DNA of 64,000 nucleotides from Tubiluchus corallicola. Taxonomy: Eukaryota; Priapulida; Priapulimorpha; Priapulimorphida; Tubiluchidae. The position numbers and the translations under genes were made by a program. The DNA lies in NCBI GenBank assembly GCA_030141605.1, contig JAQGDQ010000278.1:186001-250000 (forward strand), in the 5' to 3' direction. Under the pieces are notes generated by a model. The model searched no databases, was not told the origin of the DNA, and saw nothing but the letters and a program-made list of their open reading frames with translations. Every line of letters starts with the position of its first letter. The stretch's first letter is position 1. Below, piece after piece: positions 26,092-39,900 of the stretch.

Positions 26092-29000
26092 TCAACTGAC
26101 AGCCATTTCATCTTCTGACACTGGTAAATCCTTTGTTAGCACCAAAGCACGGCACTCGTCAACTTTCTTTTTGTCAATTCGAAAAGACGGTGTCACCCAG
26201 GTGCCACAGGAACAGGGTTCACCTAAAACCAAATTCAAAATTTGACAAATGTGCATTAAAAGGCATAAGCCACTGCTCCGCAATTGATTACTGGTACTTG
26301 ATAATAATTTATACTGAAAAATAATTTGTATCGAACAAATGAGTAAGAAAATCACTGTTATTAAACAAATTTAGCCTAACTGAAAGGAGCTTTCTGGTAA
26401 AAAATAAACAATAAATTTTTTTGTGCACCTAGCACAAAGCTCATTCACACAAAGGCAATTGTCGAGTATTACTTTCATCGGATCTTTTGTTTTATCAATA
26501 CAGTTTTATAGCTATTGTCTATAAACTTTTTACAAAACACGAACTGTGATGCTAAAATGTTATTCCCACAGATGCCAAATTGAATTGTCAGTATGTAAAC
26601 TTGACCACCTAACTTAGTTTGGAGATTTTCATGATTTAAACTCCACATTCTTGATTACTTCTATTACATAATTTAGCGCATGTTTGCAAGAGCCACACGA
26701 ACTACAGTGGAAGTAATGTAGTATAAGCACATCTTACCAAACCATGTAAATGATCCTAACTTAGCTGAGCACTTGGGACACAAAACCTAGAAACAAAAAA
26801 GAGGTTAATTATAGGCCTGTAATGATCTTATGACTAAAACTTCAGAAGATTGTATCTAATCACATTTACAAGCAGTGCAGTAGCATTTAACAAAGACAAG
26901 AACATAGTGTTATTGCTTTGAAATCACAATACTACTTTTTTAAAAATAAGTTTATGCCATAGTTAGTAGTGTCAACAATGTACAGTTTTAGTTTTTAATT
27001 AATATGCTGAGATTATAATGTGCACCAAACTATCCAGCACTTCTGTGGAATTTTTAACTAATCACAATTAATCCACACTTATTAGCAATAAATTAAACTT
27101 CAAATAGCACTAAATGTGGTTAACCAAATTTGTATAAATGTTAATAACCTTCAAGATCATTTAGCCAAAAGAAACAACAGGTAAGCTGAGTGCCACTTCA
27201 TTTCTAATTATTTTCCATATTTGTTTGTTTATTTTATGCTTGTGTCTTGTAAATGTAATATATTATTTGCTTGTGTTTGAATAATTGTATTGTTGTGTAA
27301 TTGTATAATTGTTATGTGTTTGTAATCTTGATACCCCATCATTTGCCCCTGTCTTGTATTATATGTATTTTCTGTGTGCACATTGTATCTGTTTACTGAT
27401 CTATTATGCCATTCAAGTACTGTGGTCTTTCTTCTTCTTCAGGCATCTTATTTCAACTAGCATCAGTGAAGTCAAAGCATTATAGAACACAAACTAGTCA
27501 TACTGCACAACACTATCTACCTTTCCAGACAAAGCCAGTATAGAAGACTCCATCCATTTCATAGGTTCAATGTTTATTGTTCTTGTACAGTTTTCGCTAT
27601 TAAAGCCTGCTGGCTGTTCAGAATTGGACTGTAATTTAGCCCTCCAGTCAAATGCAGTTTCACCTTTTCCAGGACTATGAGGCAAAGCATTAGTGTTTTT
27701 AAACAGTGGTCGCCTAGTGAAAACAATCAGAACAATTTCGAAGAATAAAATAATGCAAATTAAGCACAAGCTAGGTAAAGGTTCAACAATCTTCAACTAG
27801 TGTAGTCCTGAACAAATCAGGCAATTTTAGTTTTTTAATTCAAGTACTCATTCTTTTTACTCAGTATACACCAACAAACTACATTTTGAGATACGTGGCA
27901 CTTTATTCTAAATAATCTTACATACCTGCATTTTTTGCACTTGTACAATAATGTCTGCTCTTCCGTAGTTTGCATCGGATCATTTCCTAAAGCTGACTCT
28001 GGCAAAAATTTACGACCTGAAATAGTTTACAGCAGATAATTTAACCATTTCACATACAAACAAGTACTTGAAGCAAAAGCTAAGTCTCTCGGGAAGTTGA
28101 CCTTATTTTAATATTTGAGAAAAATGTTAGAAAGTTTCAGCACTGAAATAGTGATAAGCGGCCTGTGTAATTAGTAAAATAAATTTAAAGTCACGATCAC
28201 TTCACACTTGGGCGCGCTGAGGTTATCGAACGAAAGTGAAAGAAACACAGTGTCATCCAGTTATCGTGTAATATAAACGCTTATTCTGAATTTATCAAAT
28301 GACAAATTTTTTCATAAACACAGCTGAACACAATAAGTGAACTGTAGAAATTTTGCAATGCGTGCCTTCACCACTGCTTGCCTTCATGTTATTTTTGCTG
28401 CCAAGTAAGCACCAGCTTACGTCATTTTTTTCAAATATGTCAGCAGTGATGGCAGGAGATAAAAAACATTTAAATTTCTATTGCATTTTTAAGCAAGGCA
28501 TTTATTGCGCAATATAGCGTGTGATGATTTCAATATTTTTAATTTTATGCTAAATGGAAATAAATGTTGTTCGAGGGTTTGGTTTTCCTTTAACATGTGG
28601 GTTCCATACACTAGTGAGGTGCAAAAATGCTAAGAATTTTACCTAGGGTCGACATCTGCGCTAACGGTTAAGTTGCGGGAACAATAATACATATAAAATA
28701 AATGTATTATATGTTTAACTTACCACCCTTCTGTAAAGCACTTGAAAGTTTCGTCAGTCTATACTGTTTAAACTCAATGCTGTTTTCATCTAATTCACAA
28801 TTCAGACTTTCGTACATCTTCAACTGCATTATAAAGCCTTGATTTGGACTAGAAATAAATAGTAATCAAATGATTAAAATTTAAATCTTAATGACACAGT
28901 CTATAAAGTTTAATGACAGAATAAATAAAGTCTGATTATGCCTGTTATGTGACAATCTGGTTTTTTGTTTTAGTACTATGTAATAGTTGCAGAGATGCAG

Positions 29001-32000
29001 GAAATGGGGGCAATCGTCACCAGGCGCAATGGTAAGAGGGTGCAAAATTCTTCTAGAGTTAAACATCAGTTAATTATTAATTAGTAATCTGACATTAGCA
29101 ATTAACGAAATCTGACATTTTCAAACTGAAGCAGAATTGCTTAGTCAGAGATCATTGTAGCGGACTTACTTACTATGTTTAACGATTGTCGTGTCACAAG
29201 TAACTTTCTTAGAGAAATGCACAGAAAAAAATTATTCTGATGCAGTGCCGCAAATCAAAAAAGGGTGAATTCTAGAAACAATTCGTTTATCCCTTCATGT
29301 CGAAAAAGGAAAGTGGAACTCGGGGACACAAGAAACGTGCAAAATTTGCGGCTTTGCCCACGAAACAAATGAGCAAAACATTAAAAGGGTAAGGAGCTAG
29401 AAGTTTTTTACCCCTCAGATGCCATCCCAAGAACTTGCTACGATACTGATTAGTTACCTCTGCGAACACCACAATCATATTTTTCTAAATTTCAATGCGT
29501 TTTTCAAGGTGATACCTAAATGCCATTCATCCAACAAACTACTGGTGCAATCCATAAAGTGACGACACCTCTGCACGTGTTGTCTCTTATTATTGATATT
29601 AATTTAAGTGTTCAATCCAATAGCCTCATGTACTTTAATTTTTAATATTTTTTCAATGATAAACCATGATGGGTGGACTTTAAACATAAAATGAAATATA
29701 TGACTCAGAGGAAACTCTCTTTGTTTCCCTGGAAATTTATTTGCTCTTTTGCCCTCCCCGCAAAAATAACATCAGCAGCAGCTGTAAAGAAGCGGCTTAA
29801 AAAAAGTTAAAGCAAAAGCTGCAGCAACAGAAGCATCAGCAGCGATGGTGATAACAACAACAACAGTGGTGTATTGATCACTACCAGTTTTTTAGCACAA
29901 ATAGCCCATTACACTATCCCAACGAAAAGTTAAAATGACAACAAAAACCAAAATAATTGTAATAATATTTTTTGAGTTTTGAGGTCCAAAAGCTTTTCAT
30001 GCAATTCAGTCAAATTTGAGAATTTCTAACTGGTCAGCAATACCTTATCAAGCGAATTTGTTTAATTTTTTCCATTGCTTGATCAACTGTCAGCTTGCAT
30101 TTCTTCATTAAATATGCAATGGCAATAGTAGCACTCCGGGACACACCTACATAACTTAAATACAAAATTAGTGTAAAACACTTAAAAATATATAGTGTGA
30201 AAATGCCTAAAGGTAATATCCTATAAATCGTTTATTTTATGGACACTAATTTCTTTCTTTGTGTGTGTGTGTGTGTGTGTGTCTTTGCTGAAGTGGGTGG
30301 TGGTTATTTTCATTTGAAGCATTTGTTTTTTCACCACCACCAATTAGGAAGCTAATAAGTTTGGAATTTATGAGAACTTTAGTGACATCAAACATGGCTT
30401 CATAAATCTACTACAATGGTGACTTTAATTTATATTTGTATGCCAAGTTATTTTCTATGTGCAGCCATGTGACAAATTTACTCCTCTGCTCTAGAGTCTA
30501 GACTCAGTAAAGTAACAAAAGAAAATGGCAAAACTCCAAATGTGGGCTCAAAACATTTTTAATTACTGAGTAAAAGTTTCCACATGATGAACATTGTTGT
30601 CCGATTAGCTGCAAAGAAAAATGAAACCAAATCAGTGAGTGACTTATGAAACACCCTGTACTATATCATTGGCGGTGGCATAGCTAAAACTGGGAGAAAG
30701 AGGAGCAACCGCTACCTCAATCACATTATTCAATATTGGCATCAGTTCAACAACCTGCCTTATTACCTAATTTGACCAACCTGCCTCCCGCGTTCTTAAA
30801 GTGAGCAGTGCATTAACACAACTTTTTTGACAAGGTTGACTGATTGAACTAGGGATCGAATTGCCCGAAATCTACTTATTATAATATATTCTTGTCACAC
30901 ACTGATGCAATCTGTTGTGGCATAGACAAACATATAATTGCTTCATGTGTCCTCCTAGCTTTATAACCTGGCCACGCCCCTGATCATGGGTGCTTGAGCA
31001 ACAAAACATACTATAGTGAAAAGATGTAGTAAAGTAAAGTTTAGATACTAAAATACAAACAGATATCATCTTAGCCCAACAGGTCATGAGCTGAACACAC
31101 TGAATGATAAAGAATGACAAATCCCATCTTCCTAATGGCACTTTTTGAAAAGCAAAGTTACATACATTAAGCTACTCAAAATTATAATGATTTCTTTACA
31201 TAACCCATTATAAGAAGGGGTGAGCATTCTATACCAGAAAGTGAGTTCGAATGAAATCGAATTTTTGACTTTCGAACTGGAATCAATCCGAATTTCAAGA
31301 TTTCTGATCCGAATTCAGTTTTAAAGATCTTCAAATTATAAATAAACTCTCGCAAAGATCATGCATGTCTTTTGCTCTGCAGTAAAAGTCCAATAATTTG
31401 TTTATAAATTGTGCACAGAAATCAGTGGGCTAAACTGTGCTGATTGCATTATTTTTCACATGATTTCATGATAAACAACACGTAGTTTAAGTGTTGAAAT
31501 ATTTGAATCCATAATTTTAGGTCTGAATCTAATTCGAATAAAAAAATCATTTGAATAGAATTCAAATATTTCAATTCCATTTGGAATGTTGCTCATGCCT
31601 AGTTATAATTAAATATTTTAAAAGGAATACAGGAAAAACAATTAATATGTGTGTTATGTCAATCAGAAACATGGAAAATAAATAAATAGAATTTAAAGCA
31701 AGTGTGATTTTGTTAATATTTTGTGCAGATGATTACTTTTAGTAGTAAATTAAACATATTGTTGAATTCACATATATAAAGTAGCTGAAAAGGAACTTCT
31801 TATAAATTACAAGAAGCACCACATAATGAACAAATAAATGTGAATAAGTAATATTAATTGTTGGAATACTATTTCATATGATCAACCCATTTTAACTTTT
31901 TACCAGTGAACCAAAATGCCTCCTTTCTCACGTCCCTGTTCAATGAAACGGTAGCATTCCTCAAAATAGCACAGTAAGTCCTGATCACACATATCCTCAG

Positions 32001-33299
32001 CTTTGACAAACTTGTATTCGAAACCTGTAACATTTAGTACAGCTTCCAGAAAAAAGTAATGCCCACCAGTCATGTGACTGGCATCAGATATGACTCCACT
32101 TAACATAATGTCAAATCAGACACCATAAAACAAATGTGTGAAAATGTGCGAAAGTGAACATTAAAACACATTTCTAATGTGTCAGCCCGGCCGGTTTTAA
32201 GCTAATTAGACAGATTTGTTCAAATAGAGCCCACACACATGCTCGAGCAGAAGACACTATGATGAAAAAATGACTGTCCAGTGTGCACAAAGTTTCTTGA
32301 TATTGTGAAGGCAGTGAAATTATTCAGTCTGTCTTTGTATATCTATGTTTCAGTGTTTTTTTGCTGATTGTTTGTTTATTTATTTTGTAATTTCAGTTTA
32401 CCATCGCCATTTACCTTCTTAAAGAAAAGATAATTGGCGACCCTCCCTCTGTGAATTAGCTAGATCGTCACTGAACTTAAATTTTACTAATTTGTGGACA
32501 ATATTCAAACCCTCCCACACAGAAAAAATGACAACATTATACAACGTAAAGCTTGGAATACAAAGTTGTTGTTGTTGGAGTTCAAATGCTGTTTGTTAAA
32601 TATGTCCAAAGTGTGTATACTAGCATCCGCTATATAAAACTGATTAAAACACATCTACAGTCAACAATTTCACAAGACAAACTAGCTAATTTGGCGAAAC
32701 TATCTATACAAAATGACATTACAAAAACCATTGACTTTAAAATGACTTTGAAAGACTTCTCTGATAAAAAAGCCAGAAAAATCTATTTTTAGAAGGCCTA
32801 TGCAAAACAGTATGTCAGTAATTATCTTGACTTGTAATAAAACATTAAAACTAACATATAAGCTTTCAATTTTTAGTACATCATTATGGCTAATGGTGTA
32901 GCCTCAAGCCATCAACACTTTTTTGGCTAGGACTGGCATACTACACACAAGCATAAAACATCAGTTTTTGTGGGTAGAGGGCCCACTTACAATTTTCTAG
33001 TTGGACCACACTTCCTAGCACTGGCCCTGAATATGTCAATATATAAATCAATAATTTAATAAGATTATTAAATGAATGATGAGATACATGTTGTTACCTT
33101 GGCTGATATTAGGGGGCAGAGGACTGTATTCAACTGTTAGAATGTGGGTTATGCCTTTTTCTTTCAGCCAGGCAATATCTTTAGTAGCATCGGCACTACC
33201 CAAGAACATTCTCTCATATATTTCATGCATGTTTTGCCTTAGCTTGTTCATCTGAGTGCGAAAATCAGATGTGGCACGAAACCAGGCAGGTTGTTCCAT
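26092..33299 (-). CDS. DUSP12: DUSP12 / YVH1 dual-specificity phosphatase, complete, 340 aa
   Basis: Atypical dual-specificity phosphatase with an N-terminal DSP domain and a C-terminal zinc-binding domain; the yeast and human proteins act in 60S ribosome maturation. Eight exons: 33098-33299, 31904-32024, 30044-30154, 28724-28848, 27926-28016, 27521-27713, 26738-26786, 26092-26222. The summed CDS gives 340 aa, the length I recall for human DUSP12. Visible motifs: ERMFLGSADATKD and GITHILTVE (DSP start), likely general acid Asp78, nucleophile Cys108 in HCYVGVSRS with Arg114, then PNQGFIMQLKMYES and KQYRLTKL. The zinc region has CKKC, EPMKWMES, CPKCSAKLGSF and GEPCSCGTWVTPSF. The start is the ATG at 33299. 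An acceptor-like TTTTTTTAG lies 30 bases upstream, so a 5' UTR exon may exist. In-frame codons before the ATG match nothing known. Introns contain hAT-like MITEs. Confidence 0.93.
28158..28260. repeat. Dispersed repeat, copy 1
   Basis: The block GCGGCCTGTGTAATTAGTAAAAT followed by TTTAAAGT and GATCACTTCA recurs with about one change in six at 57738-57840. Ends not defined; lies in a DUSP12 intron. Confidence 0.45.
30044..30154 (-). CDS. DUSP12: DUSP12 exon 3: phosphatase P-loop exon
   Basis: The exon completes the catalytic cysteine codon (TG|T) and encodes YVGVSRSATIAIAYLMKK, so the full loop is HC-YVGVS-RS. The acceptor used here, TTTAAG|TT at 30155-30156, is chosen because it alone keeps frame and restores Cys108; the GTAG eight bases further in would destroy the motif. 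Valine replaces the alanine common at the third loop position (HCxAGVSRS). The CX5R core is intact, so activity is expected. Confidence 0.85.
30261..30282. repeat. (GT)11 microsatellite
   Basis: Eleven perfect GT units in the DUSP12 intron upstream of the P-loop exon. Confidence 0.95.
30664..30983. mobile_element. Non-autonomous hAT-like MITE, copy B
   Basis: Begins GGCGGTGGCATAGCTA and ends CTGGCCACGCCCCTG. The right end reversed (CAGGGGCGTGGCCAGG) is a hAT-type terminus. The interior is homologous, in inverted orientation, to 12044-12367. It lies in a DUSP12 intron and carries no transposase. Confidence 0.7.
31205..31605. mobile_element. Possible MITE with imperfect inverted ends
   Basis: GGGGTGAGCATTCTATA at the left and GGAATGTTGCTCATGCC at the right are approximate inverted repeats. 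They enclose 400 AT-rich bases with repeated AATTCGAAT-like words. Non-coding; in a DUSP12 intron. Confidence 0.45.
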
Positions 33300-34889
33300 T
33301 CTGCTAGCATTCAGAAAGACTTTACCTAAAAAAACAACAAAAAACAAAATAATTCTTATTTAACTCCGAATATGGTTATAAGAAAAAAGTCTGACAATGT
33401 TACTAATTATGGGTCAGGTAACAGACATTGCTGGAGAGGTAAACTCTAAACCCAACTATTTTGGCTGGCAACTACACCCATTTACCAAACTAACCTTGAT
33501 ATGAAACAAAGAATCGCAATAAAAGGGTCTACGGTGTCTTAACCACTTTTTTTTTACAATTTTAATTTGAATTCGTTAGAATGGAAGTAATTTGCAGAAC
33601 TCACCAGAACTACCAGAAACCATAATCAGTGTAAGCTGTAAGTAAGTATATCTGCTGAAGTGTGGTGCTTTTAATGATTTATCAGATAGCTCATGTGCAC
33701 TTGTGTTTGGATAATAAATGTGGACGCCGGAACTGCAAAGCATATCTTTAACAGAAGCTGACAAATTTAATGCAAGCTCTCACAATAACATCAATATAAG
33801 TCTATGTGACACCAAAACAACATAGACAGTGTTGCTGCTTGTGCCACACTTATTATATTTTATAATTCGTTGTGATAATATTTCATGTAAAAATTGTTGT
33901 CTTTTTATACCTTGATATCAAACATTATGCAAATGTATTTTTTTCTTCTTTATTCAAGGCAACTCACAAGTTCCCTGTTTTACAAATTAAATTAATTATT
34001 TTATTTTCTGTTTGTCATTTAGGCTTCTATATTATCTAAAAATAAAATTTAATAAAAGCAGCAACTGACAAAAAACTACATGTAAAAAAACAACACCTTT
34101 ATATTGTACTAGTAAAAATAACTTTATTATAGTTTACAATGCTGATTAAAATTATACATTTCACTTTATATAGGGGGAGTAAAATACCCTATGAATGGTA
34201 GTTCCCTTTCCCCTCACTATTTAAATGGTTATTCATCAATTGACTGCATGGTGTAAATCATAATTATGTGTGAAATAATCATGATTCACACTGAAATTGC
34301 TCATGGTTCGCACTGAAATAAAGTTCTTACACCAACGTTGCATGCAACTTCGTGCAGTTGCAGCTATGCTATCCATTACATTAGACAAAAGATGAAACAA
34401 AATTCTACTGACAGTGGGTGCAACAAGGAATGCGCATGTTTAATTTTGTTTACATGTTGTGCCACACTTTGCTGACTTACTAATTAATGGACTTAAGACA
34501 TCAAGTTGCTTACTAGAAGATGTGATGAGACTGACTAACTGGTTAACACAAGTCACAAGCAGCAACCAAAAGGAATTACGGAAATCTTTAACATCAGGTG
34601 AGTTAATTGACATCCAGGCAAATTTTTAACGCACCATTTGTTTGGTACGCTTCGCTCCACTTCTATGGGCGCACCGTGAAATCGATTGCAAAATGCAAAT
34701 ACTGTTTTTATTCCTCCCAAAATTTATTTCAGGAACTTCATTTAATTACATTTTCCTTTAGCACTCACTCACCTTCATGGTGAGTAAACCCTTTTTTGCT
34801 CTCTTGCTCCAATCTCTCATCCACTGAGTAGCTAGCCAAATAGCAACCTTGTCCAGTTATTCGTTGTTGGTTTACTCTCTTCCTAATAT

Positions 34890-35800
34890 ACCAAATTGGT
34901 ACTAAAATATGAGGTGTCTCGCTCGGAGTTCTGTATCAAGTTTATGTTTGAAACTATTTATATTATTTGCACTCACTAATGATTCCGGTAACGAGTTCGA
35001 CGGTATCACTTTGGCTTGTGAAAAACCATGCCGTTGCGTTTCAGTATTAACCCTATTCTTGAACAATTTAACACTATGCCCTCGTGTAATGTTTCTAGTG
35101 AGAGTGAAAAATTGGTTTGTATTGATGCCAGTAAATCTCTTTAGACTCTTAAACATTTCAGTGAGTCTCCCTGTACGTCTTCTTGCACAAAGTCAATAAA
35201 GGTCTAATTTTTGCAGTTTTTGCGAGTATGAGAGTCCTTCAAGACCTATGATCATGTCCAAAGCTCGTATTTGTATGTGTTTGGGAGCACGGGTGTCCTT
35301 GAGATAGTAAGAATCCCATATCAGACTGATATAGGACGAACAAGAGATTTCTATAGTGGGAGAATTATCTCAGCTCTTCTGGAAGTTATGGTCCTACTAA
35401 TTAGTCCAAGGATTCTGTTACTCTTAATAATTTTCTTAGAGATATGACTACAAAAATTTAGTTTGCTGTCTACTAATAGTGCAAGATCTACCTCTTCAGT
35501 CACTTTAGGCAAATCATGTGAGGATGGATTGATCCGATTACCCATCACTTAGCCAGTGCTTTTATCCAGTTAAGCAGTTGCCCTCGAATGCCATATGCTT
35601 CAAGTTTAAGTAGCAATCTTCTATGTGGGACTTTGTCAAATGCTTTCGCTAAGTCTAAGTATACTAAGTCAAAAGGACTACCGTGAATACATATTCGAAA
35701 AACTCCAGTAGATTACTTGTCATTGACCGTTTTTTGAGAAACCCATGTTGAGAACTACTTAAATAATTGTTAACTTGTAAATAGACAAGTATTGTATTGA
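34890..35800 (-). mobile_element. CR1/Jockey-type LINE fragment, reverse transcriptase, decayed
   Basis: Read on the minus strand, from right to left: [20 protein letters not shown], then after a frame change [20 protein letters not shown] (RT palm region) and [10 protein letters not shown]. Next come LALLVDSKLNFCSHI and RAPKHIQIRALDMIIGLEGL, and finally NITRGHSVKLFKNR with a spaced terminal helix. The order is right for a CR1/Jockey RT. The YADD block is missing between the palm and later segments, and frames shift several times. Non-functional. Confidence 0.85.
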
Positions 35801-36807
35801 CGACATGCCTCTCCAGCAATTTGCAACAGTACAATACAAACAATTATTCACAAAGTCACAATCTGGTTTCTTTTATACTTTCTCATTGCAACTTTCAGCA
35901 TGATCTATTAAGACTTCTAGCACGTGGGACACATTTCCCTATACATGATACCTCATATTTTCTTTATTTTGACCTTATAGTACTCATTCTCAAAACGTGC
36001 ATAACCAAATAACGGAAAAACTGTGTGAACTCCATACATATATAGAGTATTTCCTCCTATATAGAGTAAATCCTGCCAAGGGTCACTTTGTGCCAAGGGA
36101 GGGCACAAAACACAAGGTCACAAAAGCTTATGCCGAGTTTCCATTTATATTGATAAACTTTGTGCTTATTAGTATAAGGAAGAATTTTGTAATATATAGC
36201 AGCACTCGGTTTGTTCTCATTTGTTTTTCAGAAATCTTAATTTTCTGCTCTTAGTAACATTTCTGTTGCATTCTCTTATATTACTGTTTTCATTTTTTGC
36301 TTTTTATGTATTTTTGATTCAGATTTCTTTTATTCTACAGTTTGTCATTGACAATTCCATGTGGTTGTTAATTTTTCAATTGTATTCTCATTTTAAACTG
36401 GGGACTTAACTAGGGAGCTAAAAAAATTATTTTACAAGTATTTAAATTAAATCTGTTTTTTCCTTTTCGTCTTTTTATTAACACTTTGTGTTTCCTCATT
36501 TTAGACAATCACCAAGATATTGCATTATGCAGAAGAGAAATTCACTGAGCTATTAATAACAATTTTTTAAACTGTCTTCCAATTTGAAAGCTTAAACTGC
36601 TGTTTAAACAACAATTAAATTTGAGACCAACAAGACACCGTCATTCTAATTCTTTTGAGAAAACTTCATGGTCTTTCATTACTTTTTCTCAATTATAAAT
36701 GTGTAAGTCAGTTATTATTCACATAATTAGCTTCATATTTGTCCCTGAAACAAATTTAATATAAAATAGTATATAAACTAAGAACTGCACATATGTAACT
36801 GTAACAT

Positions 36808-36813
36808 TTTATT
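36808..36813 (-). terminator. Polyadenylation signal of UBE2O
   Basis: AATAAA on the minus strand, 115 bases after the UBE2O stop codon. Confidence 0.5.
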
Positions 36814-36927
36814 ATAGATACGCTTTAACTGCAACAAATTAAATGACAATTAATGTTCCATATAAAAAGTAGCATAAAAAACAAATGAAATTTACAAATT
36901 CTTGTCAAATAAATATTTTGTTTTAAA

Positions 36928-39900
36928 TTAGTTGGAAATATCACAGCTAAAGTTAGCCTTGCATAAACATTCCTTTAATTCTGTCAAATTCCGTTCAAAT
37001 GTTATGCAGAAACCTCGAGATGCTGGAATCAGAGGAAACCCAGGATGCAATGAATCAACTGCTGCATCTTCATCTACACAACCAGATTCTGTCAGAAATC
37101 GTCAATAGTCAGAAAATGGCAATGCTTTAAATATAAATATATGCACATAAAATACATGGAAATGGAACAAGTATTTTTAGTATTAACATATTATTATATT
37201 GTAACTATGTTTATTACCAGCAATATCTCAATATTAGAAGCATTTCGCCATTTTTTTGCATTAACAGCACTGTTTAACAATTGTGGAGTTCTGCACTACA
37301 CGAATCTATTTAAAGCTACGACATTTTCTTGACCTGGCAATAGTTGCCTTTAGGAAATACTTCAATCTTGAGTGGTTACAGTGTTGCACTCGGCAATCAG
37401 ACTTAAGTATGGACGAATTACTATGAGTGTCATTGTGGATGGTTTCATTCGCCTTGCTGATTCTGGTTCTTCTACCAGAATGACAATAGTACAAAAAGTC
37501 TTTTTATAAACACTTTCATGATGGGCAAACAAGTGATGAAAAGCATTATCGTCTAAACATATTACATAAAAAAACCAAGTCAGATATTAAACACGTAAGT
37601 AGGACAAACAGCTGGCAAAGGAGGCAATAAAGTATTTTTGTTCACTTGAATAATAATGAAATTTTCATCTCCCAAGAGACACATATTTTACAAATAATGT
37701 ATCTCACAAATTCCTTGACATACAAGCACGGGAAATGGACAGCAAAACGTAGCAAGACTAATCAGTTAACGCAAAAAAAGAAAATTATTACTCTATTATT
37801 AGCTGTAAAATGTTGGACATGGTTTTATCTCTGGAACATTATCATCTTACCTTTATCAACAACGGAAGGTGATGAGTCAGAGGAAGGATTAGCAGAGTTT
37901 TTGGCAATTTCCAGCCAATTTTCCCATCTTCTTATCAAACTGAAACATTGCAGTGAAAGATTTAGTGTCTTTTGTTCAGTAGTGTAAGTGTTAAAACTTT
38001 AGTAAGTTCTTCGCTGGACTTAATTTCAATTTTTATAGCTTTTTGTTACAAGTTTAAATTAATGCATTACTATAACAAGTTTGTGTATAAAGACTAACAA
38101 TCGAACTTAGCTAGAGAATATTTTTATAAATTTTATTTCAAAAAAGTATCTTGACAGCCCTGTAAATGAATGTAAGATACAAAATTGTAAAAAATAATCA
38201 GAGCAACAAGAAATATATGTTAGGAAGTTTAGAAAGCATACAGTGGCTTACCTAGTGGGGAGCAAGGGGAGTAACTGCTCCCCCTAGCACATTTTTCAAA
38301 ACTGGTACCTTCTCAACAATTTTTAGTTCATTTGTGCAGTTGCTGAATGATCCTTTAGTCACTTGAAACAGATAAAGTCCTACCTTTGTTCTACAATTGG
38401 CGAGGACAGATTGTCTGGGTTAGCTTAGCTCTCCATTGAAAGAAAGTTTGCTATTAAGTTGGATTATAGCAAGGTTATAGATTACTTTGCTAGAATGAAG
38501 CCTAGCCAAAACAGACTGTTGTACTTCCTTCATGACACGTTTTTCACAATGCTTCATCCTGGTTTTCATGTTACGTTTAAAATTACAATAATTAAATAAC
38601 ACACATATTTTTATTATGTTTTGAGACGTATGAGCTTACAATAGAACTCTTTATTGTGTTTTAATTTTAAATACAAAATAAGAATTATGTACTTCCTTTA
38701 AAACTGTATCTTCCTCGTGATTTGATTTTAAAACAAAATTAAAATATACAATCAATGCCTTAAAAATTGTAGGGTCGTGTCACGCTTCCTTTTTATGCAC
38801 TTGCTCCCCCTAACTTTAGAACCTGGCTACACCCCTGGAGACATAGCTATATACAGTACCTGTGTGCATTTTGTTTCAAATGATCAGAGAACTCTTTGTG
38901 AAAAACTTCTGGGGGGTTTTGCACCATCTTTGTCACAGATTGCACCATCTTGAGAACAACCATCTCATTGTACATACGACTGCTTTCCTTTCCTTGCTGA
39001 GTACCCATCTGCTTCTCATACCTGTCATGATTTGTTGAATACAAATTTTAACATCAGCACAATTTTGGTTCCAGAAAATTGCCTGGATACATTAAATTTT
39101 GTTGAGATATTCTCTTGGAAGGGCCGACTTTATCACTAGGCAAACTTGGCAGTTGCCAAGGGTGCCAAATTTTGGGGGCACCAAATTCTATAATTCGATT
39201 TAAAGTTACCATAAGAATAACATAGTGAATGTATAATCACTTAAGCGCTAGAGTATGCATCTATTGTATGCATTGAGCAGCAAAGCTTATAGTAATAATC
39301 TTTCCATTAATAAAAAACTCTTACAGAAGCATTTATCTAATTATTAAAGATAAATAAGAATCAAAATCTTCAGGAGTGGAATGTACAGGAAGCGAAAGGT
39401 GAAAAAGCTGGCAGACATTGAACAGCAAGAAAAATTGCAAATCTGGAAGCAGATCAGATTTATACATGTAGTTGTGAAAATGATGAAGCTAGTGAAATGA
39501 GTGTATACGTGCAAAACAGGAGTTAGTGTTCACAAAATTTTTGATGGAAAGGTTGAGGAAAATATAGCCAAAAGAAACTTGCAAAAATTTGAATAAGTAA
39601 TAAACTATACTTAGTTAGTACACTATAATACATGTATAAGCCAAACACACAGGTATTATTATACTTTATTACAGTTCACACCCGAAATAAACTGTTAAGA
39701 TAACACAATCACTCTGCCTTTTATACAAATATTCTCAAACAAAGCCAGAGGTCAGTGGTCAATAAGTGATGTAAATAAGGTTGCAGTTAACAGGAAAACA
39801 ATCTTCTATCAAAAAATTTCTCAGACAACAGGTGCAAAGAAAGAAATCTGGAATTATCAGCAGCTGCCGTTCATCTAGTAAAACTTGGAGACTTGGAACA

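Larger units (their letters stand above)
33300..36927. other. Intergenic region between DUSP12 5' end and UBE2O 3' end
   Basis: Holds the DUSP12 promoter side, a decayed CR1/Jockey-type LINE (34890-35800) and AT-rich sequence. The final 120 bases are the UBE2O 3' UTR. Small open frames here have no recognisable similarity. Confidence 0.5.

Noticed and set aside
37646-37987. A 113-codon plus-strand frame
   Set aside because: It is antisense to UBE2O exon 37851-37939 and shows no family motif.
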